NCBI GenBank assembly: GCA_002205965.3 | Contig: NADL03000648.1 | Location: 558,001-622,000 of the forward strand | From: Kappaphycus alvarezii | Taxonomy: Eukaryota > Rhodophyta > Florideophyceae > Gigartinales > Solieriaceae | Length of the DNA stretch: 64,000 nt | Direction: 5' to 3' | In this document: positions 55,118-64,000 of the stretch, in pieces | Position numbering within the stretch: the stretch's first letter is position 1 | Layout: each line of letters starts with the position of its first letter | Position numbers and translations under genes: made by a program | The notes under the pieces: model-generated | Seen by the model: only the letters and a program-made list of their open reading frames with translations | What the model was told of the DNA's origin: nothing | Database searches by the model: none

Positions 55118-55202
55118 TATGGATGGAGAGATTTGAACTCTCACTATTTAAAAAATAATTAGAACCTAAACCTAACACGTCTTCCACTTCCGTCACACCC
55201 AT
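55118..55202 (-). tRNA. trnL(uag): tRNA-Leu(UAG), mitochondrial type
   Basis: On the minus strand, 85 bases fold as a type II tRNA. The acceptor stem ATGGGTG/CATCCAT pairs fully (one G-T). The D-arm has the organellar Leu pattern TGACGGAAGTGGAAGACG. The anticodon stem TTAGG/TCTAA encloses the loop TTTAGGT with anticodon TAG. A long variable arm (TATTT/AAATA) follows, then the T-arm GAGAG-TTCAAAT-CTCTC. Discriminator A precedes no encoded CCA. Every stem is intact, so the transfer to the nucleus was recent or the region is conserved. Its neighbours and AT-rich form say mitochondrial origin; it is unlikely to serve the cytosol. Confidence 0.88.
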
Positions 55203-57919
55203 AATTAATTCCGAATTTCCATAAACTTTACAATTTTGCCAGGACTTCGTGCTAATTGTATCTCTATGCGTTGTTTTTTTACAAAGATTTCTGTAGTTTT
55301 CGGTAATTTCCTAATGCACCAAATGTTAAGCTCAGACAATATCCCCTTCCGATGTGTGAGATAAGAAAACGTACACCCGAAAATTATGGCTCGGGTGAGG
55401 TGATATTGTAATAAATAACTGGAGATTTAAAAAGCATATGAAAAATTAACTGTCTCATACGAAGCGATCTTTCTTCAACCACAGTTGAACAAGTCAAAGC
55501 GTAAGAGCGGTAGTGTGACATAATTAATCTGTGAATTTACACCCAATAATCCCCCCTCTCTCCCATAAAAAAGCTGTATAATCAACATGTTTCCAGACTG
55601 AAAATATACAGAAGCCTTCAACTCGCAGACATTTCGGGCTTTTTGTCATAATCAACGTAATATGGAAATCTTTTTTTGATCCAATCTCCCGCAAGACCGT
55701 ATCACTTGCATCCACTTTCATTCACCAACATATGAGAGAATATCGTGACATGCTGTCCACTAAGATCATTGATGGTTTCACAAATCCACTTACCAGGAAC
55801 CATATTGGGTCATCCAAGGGCCTTTCCTCCCGTTCGGAATTGTAAATGAAGCAAATATTTCCTAGAATCACCTCAAATCTCCTGTACTACATGACCTTTC
55901 CAAAGCTTGGGCCTGTAATGTACTTCTGCTCAGTTTCATTCAAAATGTCACTGCGGCTTGAGAACTCCAAAGAACTTCAATTTATCTCCTGGCGAAACGG
56001 ATTATATTCCAACGGCATCTAATTCCACATTCGTAAATAAATGCATAAATCTGAGCTAAACGAGCAGAATCATACCAATATATCATTCAAATGGCTATTA
56101 ATTTCAATGAAGAAGCGCAGATATGCGAGGATTAACAGAGTAGCCAATTATCTTGCAGCTATTTTCGGAAACATTTCATAAATAGGTGTGAATACCTCCG
56201 GATTGGTCCTTACTTACCTGGTGTGAAATTGCAGTTTCATCTCATTGATGCACTGTGGATTCATCTTAGTCCCTACCTGAGGCGTAAAGAGACGATTGAA
56301 AAGCATATATCTCTTGGTTTTCAAGTTGTTTCGGAATTTGAGCTTGTTTAATCTCCTCTTCAACGTCTGTTGGAGGTCAAAATTTTCTAATTTTGACAAT
56401 TTTAAACTTAAAATTCTTGAAACGGCCACATATATCCCAGCTTCTTTCCACTGAATTCCTCTCTCGCGCACTTACAATGTCAATATGAACGGCAAAAAGG
56501 GTTCCAGAGACCAAATTCGTTTTCCAAGCGTATCGCTATAAGCGTTTGCATTCCGCTGCTGACATAACAAGTAAATGGTTCCAATGAATTCTATTTGCTG
56601 AAATGCTTCGTGAATCAATTTTTTGGGAAGAAGGCAGAATTGAAGGTTGCCTCGTCAAATAAGGTTGTTTCTGTGCTGCGCAGAGTTGCAGTTCTCGAAA
56701 CATTTGTTTTTATTGAGTATCTGCATGTTTAAAAAAGAACCTGGAACCGGAAAAATAACAAAATATTACCTCTTAAATACTAGCTGTTAAACATTAGACC
56801 AATAATTCCACACTTATTTCTCAATTTTTCGGAGGTAAATATTCCCACGTTAGCACAACGGTGCAAATCGTACTAATTATGAGTAGTTCACACTTAATTT
56901 TCTTCGTGCAAGGAAGCAAAGATACTAACCGCATTTCGTGTGATTCTGACGGGAAAAATTCGAGGGCGACGAAAAATCAGGGACTGATCCAGCGATGGCA
57001 CCGTCGCGCTAGGCCCTTCCCTTAGGGAAATCAAGAAAATTTAGATATGGAATTCAACCTAGTCCTCGCATTGAGGAAGTATTCCTTTCGCAAAAAGCCC
57101 TCCTTTCTAACCCCCAAACCCTTTCATACCTTACAACTCCGATGCAACTGTCCCTCCTTCTGCTACCCACCCTACCAAATTTTCCTATCGGGAGAACTTA
57201 CTCATCCTATATGACACCGAATTAACATTGTTCTTGAACGTGCCTCCTCATAACCTTCCTACAACTGTTATCATATATGCTTCTGAACTTCGGAACACTT
57301 CTAGTAATCATTCTTCCAATCCGTTTGCCGATTCCGTCGTCAAAACCTACTGGGCTTAACGTATACAGCTCACGCTGCAACTGTGACGATAAAAATTATA
57401 GAGCCGCTCTTTTTAGTTCTTCACATCACCGTATTCCTACACAGCACCGTAACATAAACTTCCCAGCTCATCCATATTCATACTACAACAACGTGTACCT
57501 GTAAACCTCGTGGCAGTCCCTGCACTCTTACCTATATTGGCTGTGCTGTACCACCTCTACCATCTATCAATAGGGTATTCCTGTACCTCATTCAAAGGCT
57601 GCAGACTGTCTTAGATAGACACGTATATATATAGGCTTTATCTACACCAGCCCGAACACTTTTAAGAACCACAATGTATATGGGAAATTGCAGTTTCCAG
57701 TCAAAAGCCCGTTTCAAGTTGATTTAACAAATTCACGCATATGCACTTCTGCAACGGCATCCTCCAAGTCAGCCTAATATCCCTGGAACATTCTTTTTTT
57801 CCCTGACTGCACCAGCCTTCAAAGTGTAGCATGGGAAGATCCGAAATCGCTGAAGTTCTGTCCGAGAAAGGCGTCCTGCTGGACGATCTAATATAAAAAT
57901 AGGCGTACAATCAGAATCA
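55203..57919. other. AT-rich tract right of the mitochondrial insertion
   Basis: The first 200 bases may continue the mitochondrial piece: the minus strand holds GYCLSLTFGALGNYRKLQ and a stop just upstream of the tRNA, which looks protein-like, but I could not name it. Beyond about 55.45 kb nothing is recognised; frames are short and lack motifs. The segment 57050-57560 is C-rich and pyrimidine-biased, unlike its flanks. Confidence 0.35.
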
Positions 57920-58385
57920 GTCAAGCAGGCTAAAAAGGAACAGACCGATGCGGAGAAGAAGTTGGTGGAAGCTGGGAGAAAAAAAGATCAAAATCTATAC
58001 AACGGAAGAAGAAGGATAAAGATTCCAATGAGAAGTCCTGCAATTAAAAAGAGAAGAAAAATTAGGAAACTGTCTCAGATTGGTTCGAGACGCACAAAGC
58101 AGAAGTGATGGGGCCATCTAGAAAAGGGAGGAAACTGATGAAAGAACATTGCGGATGAACTAGGCCAAATGAGCTCGAAAATTATAGACGGGGAAAGCAA
58201 GGAGAGATTTGAAACAACTCAGGATGTAGCAGAGCGACCCATATGCTTATATGAAGCTAGTTTCAAATTGAATTAGGAGAGAGAGAAACGCCTTGTAATG
58301 GATAAAAAGTAACGCGAACAGCCGAGGAATCGGAATAAGGTGACTATAGATTTGATGATCAAAATGATTAGCAAGCTTTGCTGAT
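57920..58385 (+). pseudogene. Possible second relic of a Harbinger Myb-like protein
   Basis: Plus-strand text reads VKQAKKEQTDAEKKLVEAGR (57918 on), close in form to AADKDAELVTAGEKVRD of the Harbinger protein at 32.9 kb. A Lys/Arg-rich segment (PAIKKRRKIRK) follows. After more charged sequence comes REQPRNRNKVTIDLMIKMI, resembling the final helix. The order charged linker, nuclear-localisation-like patch and coiled-coil end agrees with that family. Several stops and frame changes are present. No transposase or terminal repeats were found nearby. Confidence 0.4.
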
Positions 58386-60297
58386 GTTTATTTTAACGAG
58401 TTATTTAGATTAAAGTAAAAAAGTGTGGTTTATCAAAGGTAGAAGAGGTCATATACGGAGCCCTTGTGAAGTTGCGGGAACGCTTACATTGAGTGTGCCC
58501 CCAATGGAAATACGATGGCGTCTGCCCACTTTTTGCAATGCACATTAGAATGTTGAAAACTAGAACCGCATTCTTGTCGATAAGGCCAATGCGAGCTTTA
58601 TATACCTTGGTAATGTGATTAAAATTGTTCATCGTTAAAATTTATTTGATGTACTTTTAGCTCCATTCCACGCGCAACGCGGAAATCCTGCAACTGCACT
58701 CTACTTGATCCCTTTTCGTGCAAATACGGCCAAAAAGAGGCTGCATAGAGGGCATAATGAGATAGGAACAATCACCAAAGATGTAGAACTGCCTTCCATT
58801 GATTTCTAAGCTCTCATTAAGATGATTTTGTAGGCCGCCCCTACACAGTAACTTGGGATCGTGCTTATTACCTTCCTGAGGGCAATAAAACAGAATATAA
58901 AACCGTCTAGAGTAGAAACAGACTTATAAATGAGGCAGTACATACTCCTGTGGCCAGAATAGGAGCTACATTGCATAATTTCGCACTCCTCATGGCGTAC
59001 CATTCTGATTTTCGTACAATGTATGAAGCGCACGGGCCTTTCCGGAGGGCATCCTTTCCTTATAAAAGCTTCGGCTTACAGAGCTGCTCTCGCCTGCACT
59101 AGATCGCCGCGAAAATTAAAAAAATCCCTCACTCGATACAAAATGTTCTACCATCTCCTACAATATCTCGGTAAGTTTTGAGGATCTGCATCCAAACTAA
59201 AACTGAATATCTTACTTCAGCTTTGGGCTTGCCAATCCTCGAAAAACAATGCAGAAAGTTATGATTGGATCGCGATAGTATCTGCAACGTCTTTTGGATG
59301 CCCTCCATTTTCATGAAAATTAAAAATGTAGCGAATATCGCTCTAGAATGTAGACGAATTTTCTTCACATCAACTTCGAAACAGGTTATTTTTCGTCTTG
59401 CGAATAAAGCCATTTATAGGTCTTCGTTGATAAATGCTGGTTGCACGTATACCAACCATTCATTCATGTTTTCTACAATTTAGGAAGAGCGTTCATTGTG
59501 CTACTGCATGTCGTAGACCGTATTAAGATTACGATTTTGTGATATTCACTCGTTCACCAGCGGAGAAGGTGGCGTAGGAACGTCCTGTTGGGTCCAAATT
59601 CGAGAACAGAGCGTGCTGTTGTACTTGTGATGCGGGCTGAAGTAAGCAGGGACAAGGTTTACAATATAGGACGAACTGGGGCTAATAAATTTTTAGTATA
59701 AACGTTTTCTTCTATTAGTCACATCAAATTAGAATTTCCACCAAATAAGAATTTCCTCGCTTACTTTTTTTTTATTTTTGTAGTGGGCTTAATTTCGTAA
59801 CAAGCGGACGAAGCACTGAACTTGGCAGCAAATCGAGAAAAAGTTTCTCGCGAAAATATGTTCTCTTTTCTGATCGCAAAATAGAACTCGCTCTCGTCAT
59901 TTTTACTGCTGTCTTCTATGCTACAATCCACCTAACCTTCGCCCCCAACAAACTCGACACAATCCACTCTGTTGACGAGCACACCAACTTGACTGACCTG
60001 ACCGACTACCTTTCACGCCTCTTCCTATTTCTTGACAGCCTCCAATACTAAAGCTCAGTATCTTTTAACGCGCACCCACTCCAACCACAAGATTTCGTTT
60101 ACTTCGTTCACTTCTGCACCGATCTCAGCTCTCCCACTGCCTCAAACGCTTACAAAAAAAGAAAAGACTTCGTCGGCCGAAAGCGTGCTCTTATAAAAAA
60201 TACCGGCTGTGGTGTGGAAAGCAATATACAAGGGCTTGATCGAGTCTATGTGAGCCCAATGCGCGGCTAGAGCTGCATTGTTCGATGAGAAGGATTT
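58386..60297. other. AT-rich tract without recognisable genes
   Basis: Short frames on both strands lack domains. A pyrimidine-rich segment at 59880-60170 resembles a promoter or untranslated region but leads into no gene I can see. Confidence 0.35.
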
Positions 60298-60422
60298 GGG
60301 TCAGCTGTGGTAAAAAATATTCCCAGGTCGGATTGTATTGCATACTGCAAGTATTGCATACTGCAAGTATGCAATACAATCCGACCTGGGATGGGAAAAG
60401 TTTTTACCAGAACAGCTGACCC
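60298..60422. repeat. Small foldback element
   Basis: The left arm begins gggtcagctgtggtaaaaa and continues with cccaggtcggattgtattgc. The right arm (to 60422) is its inverted copy with two small insertions. The centre is a direct repeat, tgcaagtattgcatac / tgcaagtatgca. The whole, 125 bases, is a foldback or miniature inverted-repeat element. Confidence 0.85.
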
Positions 60423-61978
60423 AGAAGCCTTTCAAAAGTTTTCCCTGCAAAGTAATGATGTGATATGACGTATCAGAAACACTGACACTATTACCAAGAA
60501 GAAGATGTCGAAATTTAGGGAACATCTCGCAAACGGCTCCGTAGTCTTCGATATAGGCGCAAAAGCCGAGAGAAGCGCAGGAATCAGCCATACGTGTAGC
60601 ACAGACTCTAAAAATCAACGTTAGAAAAAATTATAATTGGTATAGAATGCTGTCAAGGCCGTATCAAGTACGATTGAGATGATTGAGACGAAATCTTCTG
60701 ACTTGACACATGGTGTACAGGAGCTGACTAAACTGCAATCCTGCAATCCGAAGACGTCAAAAAACCTCAAGACGTTCTTGAACTTCAGTTCCGTGTCCTT
60801 GGGTTGCAACGGCGTCATTATCGAGGAAACCGCCTGAGGTGTCCAATCTACGGTATTTGTTTTGCAGAGATGTCAAAAAGGGGTGCTTTTTTCGTTCCAT
60901 AGAGATGTTGCCGGTGCTTACCGAACTAAAAATTATGTCTATACAGTTCCAAATGAGTGAGCTGACTGCAGTTCTCAGAAATATTCGGCCGCGATTGCAT
61001 AGAAAGATGAAGCGCCTGATGCTACCACGAAGCTAAAGTGTGTTCGCCAAAAATCTGAAACTCTATCGCGAGAGGACAGTGTATATTTTCTTTCAGCAGA
61101 TAAAGCAAGTACCTCATGGGTATAGTGGCTGCGTAAATCAATAAGCGGTCAGATAAATTGACATAAATCCTCCAATTCCCCTGGAATATTTGATAAGATT
61201 GCTTGGTCGATATATCTTGAGATCAAAAGGTTTACGGAGTAGTCGCCGGTTTAATCTTTCTACATGTCGTCCATCAGGAGCGCTAAAAGCTGCATAACTG
61301 AACTGCGTACCTTGAAGAGATTCATGGCGTGCGAATTTATTGCTATCGATGTTATTATGGTATGCGGTAATTCATCGTTGATTTCCTAACTGAAGTTGCA
61401 ACCAGATAGAGAGCGCGGGGGAAAGAGTGAATGAATCTGAGGGCGGCACGGGGATTGAGATTGAAGAGAACAGAAGGAGTGGCTGAATTTTTCTGTGGGC
61501 GGTGCGAGGATCACGGCGGAGTAGGGTAGGTGAGGCGGGAGCCAGACGAGGTTGGGCGCGGTGGGAGGTGGGCACCGAGGGAAAGAAAGCGGAAAATGGG
61601 AGGACCAGTTGGTGGGACGGAATACACAGGAGGCCAGCAGTGTTCTGGTCGGGAGGTGATTATCAGCTTCCAGCAGAAGCTCGGGTGCCGGAACTTACCA
61701 GAATACTAGAAAGACCTCTGTTTGGAGGTTTTTTTGAGTTTCTTCAAATAGGCGATGTTAAAAAAATTGATTAGTGAAAACTGGCAGTACCAATAAACTG
61801 CTAGTTGACAAATTTGTCTACTTTCGGCGAGGTCTACTGCACCGAAAATCGTATTGCTGAAATCCTCAAATATCCTCAAAATAGGACATTGTTCCGAAAG
61901 AAATTAGCTAGGAGGTAACTAGGTGTTCCACGTCGGCCACGTGCAAACAAAATGCGTGAAAAGACACAAAGCGTAATA
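60423..61978. other. Spacer before Tc1-like element 3
   Basis: No recognised coding domain. The stretch 61420-61700 is GC-richer and carries a 90-codon plus frame (61502-61774) and a 67-codon minus frame, neither with a motif. The words cgtcggccacgtgca (61931) and cgtcggccacatgca (9582) are shared with the left end of the LINE, too short to interpret. Confidence 0.35.
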
Positions 61979-63521
61979 GGGTGCGGAAACTCGTATATGA
62001 GCACCCCTCTTTTTTATGGTATCTCCGGAAAAACTTTGCTATTAAATCTAAAATATCGTAATCGCGTTCTTTTTCATGTTTATTTAAAACATCAAAAGAG
62101 TTTCCAATAAACCTAATGCTATTGATGAAATTTTGAAAAAGGCTACCAAGAAGGGGGAAATTCGTTTGTGAGCATCCTTCGTTAAACTGATTTTATACGG
62201 AAGGACGTGAGCAAATGAAGTATTTTAGTAGTCTACTTTCTTCCCCTGGCTCTCTAAAATTGCCGCACACTGGTTTTGCATGCTTTGAGCGAGCTTGTGA
62301 CACACGTCGCAACTTATTGTGTTCCATTCAACCAAAATGCCATTTGTTAGAGCATCCAGGACCTCTTATTGTCGTACATCGTGATAAACCTTGCCGCGAT
62401 AGTACGGCTCATAAATTTTCAATGAGATTAAGGTCCGGACTTCGAGCGGCCCAGTCCAAAACGGAAATATTTTTGTCGTCAAGAAGTGACTTAGTTACCG
62501 CAGCTGTGTGAATAGATACTTTATCCTGCTGAAATTTCCAATTTCCAAAGAATTTAGAGATTGAAAAGGGCAAAAAAGCCTTCAATGTCTCTATGTACTT
62601 CTTTGCATTCTGCTTTCCAGACAAGATAATCAATCTACTTATACCATCCTCACAAAAAGCTCCCCAAACCATCAGGCCTCCATCTCCCATTTACTGACGA
62701 CAAACCACCTTTTTCGCTCTCTTCAACTCATGCCAGTAAAACATCATCCCGTCAGGACCATCCAGTTTGAACTTTTTCTCGTCAGAGAAAACAATTTGTC
62801 TCCACTGTTGAGGTGTCCATGCGTGGCGCTTTTGGGTCCATCCCAATCAATATTTCTTGTGCGCATCGGTCAACAGCGGGGTTTAGTTTATCTTCTGATA
62901 TCCCAAATGGCACTGCGAGTTCAATATTGTGCGAATACGCCTCGCAGAAATTTTCAGTTGAAGCGAAGATCGCAACTGAGATGAAGATAAACGTTTTTTG
63001 GGTGCCTCTCGAACCAAATCGTGGGGGGTTCTGTTGTCGATTTTTGTATTGCCCCTAGTGTATAGGTTCTTGCCGTATCCACTCTTGTCCCTCATGTATT
63101 TGCGCGAACTGTGTTAGCGCTGTTGTTGAGGTTTTCCGCTATTTTGTTGCTGCTGAATCTCTCTTTTTCGTAAAAGTCAATTTGCTCCCTCTCTTCCTCT
63201 GTCAAAAGTGTCCCTCTTGTCATTTTTTGCTCTGAGTTTGGCTGAGGAATTGAGCAAGTGTCCAAGAAAGTTTTTGAGCTGGGATCTGCTCACGAAGAGA
63301 AACAATTGAGAGGTAAAAGAGAATGTTCACATACGAATTTCCCCGCCTTTGGTAGCCGTTTTGAAAGATTTTATTTATAAAATTCATTACTTTAAAACCC
63401 TTTTGCTCCTCTATACAAGCCTGGAAAAGGATGCGGATGGTACATATTTAGATTAAATTGCAAATTATTTCTCGAGATATCATTACAAATGGGGGTGCTC
63501 ATGTACGAATTTCCGGCACTG
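61979..63521 (-). mobile_element. Tc1-like transposon 3
   Basis: TA (61977-61978) precedes gggtgcggaaactcgtatat and TA (63522-63523) follows the inverted partner cagtgccggaaattcgtaca. Both repeats run on with atgagcacccc. A second copy of the motif, gaaattcgtttgtgagca (62157) and inverted near 63325-63345, lies about 177 bases inside each end, after a shared block (ggctaccaa). This is the same IR/DR plan as elements 1 and 2, with different sequences. Length 1,543 bases. The minus strand carries the transposase. Confidence 0.85.
62400..63223 (-). pseudogene. Tc1-like transposase 3
   Basis: From ATG 63223: MTRGTLLTEEEREQIDFYEK and FSSNKIAENLNNSANTVR, the first helix-turn-helix, then a stop (TGA near 63092). 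A second DNA-binding part (SSSQLRSSLQLKISARRIRT) follows in another frame. Catalytic blocks: IVFSDEKKFKLDGPDG (first Asp, near 62780), then after a stop MGDGGLMVWGAFCEDG, a KFQQDKVSIHTA segment in the place of the second Asp, and LDWAARSPDLNLIENL (third). At least two stops and two frame changes are present. The end after IENL is missing or diverged. Confidence 0.75.
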
Positions 63522-63539
63522 TAGGATACAATGCGCATT

Positions 63540-63960
63540 ACAGTACTCGAACCGCTGGCGCAACTAGTGCTCGTGCGGATAACCAGCAGATCCGATGAAC
63601 CTCACCGAGATGCACGGGAGGAGACTCTCTGCGAAAAGGAAAGTATCGGGGGAAGGCGAACCCAGGGAATCGAAAACCAGAGGTTGGAACTCGAAATTGG
63701 GGGCCTGTGTCGGGTTGTCGGAAGGGGGCGGGAGTCGATGCAACAGTTTACATTCCAGGTCAGTGATCCTGTTGCGATGCGCATTTGCAGCAGCACCGCC
63801 CACTTCCCGAATGGCCCTTGATCGTGCGTCATCATTGGACGGTGAGGCGATGGTGACGTCGCACACGTTGGGGCTGTTCACAATGTCGTCGGGAGCTGCT
63901 GGTGGATGGAAGAGGATGTCAGCGGGTCATACATGTAGCTCTGTACCTGGTAACAGCACA
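63540..63960 (-). pseudogene. LINE tail fragment, second copy of the 9.6-kb family
   Basis: The minus frame 63881-63564 reads CDVTIASPSNDDARSRAIRE, then VGGAAANAH, LPPPSDNPTQAPNFEFQPL and FDSLGSPSPDTFLFAESLL. The 9.6-kb LINE has CDVTVASP, EVGGAAAVAH, LPPPSDKPTQAPNFEFQPL and FDSLRLPSPATILFIEGLL in the same order, and the nucleotide match (cgaacccagggaatcgaa) confirms common descent. Similarity runs leftward to about 63545 and rightward to about 63945. It is a 5'-truncated or cut copy, directly beside Tc1-like element 3. Confidence 0.82.
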
Positions 63961-64000
63961 GTACACTAATGCTGTCTGGTGTTCAATAAAACAATTGAAA

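Noticed and set aside
54967-55202. The whole 51-62 kb AT-rich region being mitochondrial
   Set aside because: Only the cob end, stem-loop and tRNA (and perhaps 200 bases beyond) are mitochondrial in character; copia, Harbinger-like and Tc1 debris surround them.

Overview
The window is nuclear DNA of a eukaryote and looks like a florideophyte red alga (Chondrus- or Gracilaria-like). This is an inference from: intron-poor host genes packed tail to tail; a secretory-pathway glycan gene set (GT8-GT64 fusion, GT90, FkbM methyltransferase); wide AT-rich tracts filled with old transposons; and a scrap of mitochondrial DNA in which the 3' end of cob meets a perfect stem-loop and trnL(UAG), an arrangement I recall from florideophyte mitochondrial genomes.

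Layout. 1-9.5 kb is AT-rich, decayed sequence with one long foldback (119-383), an acidic gene relic and a scrap resembling a LINE tail. 9.6-12.9 kb is a GC-rich, minus-strand LINE with a restriction-like endonuclease. 13.7-25.6 kb is the host gene island: GT8-GT64 glycosyltransferase (+), LCAT-like protein (+), GT90 glycosyltransferase (-), FkbM methyltransferase (+), EndoU ribonuclease-like gene (+), two tandem BadF/N-acetylglucosamine-kinase-like genes (+) and a 2-oxoglutarate/Fe(II) oxygenase (-). 26-32 kb is mainly an old Ty1/copia element. 32.2-34.8 kb is a PIF/Harbinger transposon. 35.6-36.4 kb is an isolated intact host gene for a pathogen-related-protein (SnoaL/NTF2-like) homologue. 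37-38.4 kb holds a plus-strand LINE tail and degenerate repeats. 38.8-44.6 kb contains two Tc1-like transposons side by side, the first split by a copia element. 44.7-51.0 kb is an old Ty3/gypsy element with both LTRs. 51.8-52.2 kb is a further copia integrase fossil. 55 kb has the mitochondrial insertion. 57.9-58.4 kb resembles the Harbinger Myb-like protein. 60.3 kb has a foldback. 62.0-63.5 kb is a third Tc1-like element, followed by a second LINE tail copy.

Two themes stand out. First, three different Tc1-like elements share one architecture: about 1.55 kb long (after removing the inserted copia), TA target sites, long terminal inverted repeats and a second copy of the outer repeat about 180 bp inside (IR/DR type). 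Second, the host island mixes perfectly open genes (GT8-GT64, GT90, PRP) with genes whose protein similarity runs on but jumps frame repeatedly (EndoU, FkbM, LCAT-like, both kinases). That is either regional gene decay or clustered single-base assembly errors. The intact genes point to Golgi/secretory glycan synthesis; the kinase pair and methyltransferase would fit amino-sugar salvage and glycan decoration, but that link is inference.
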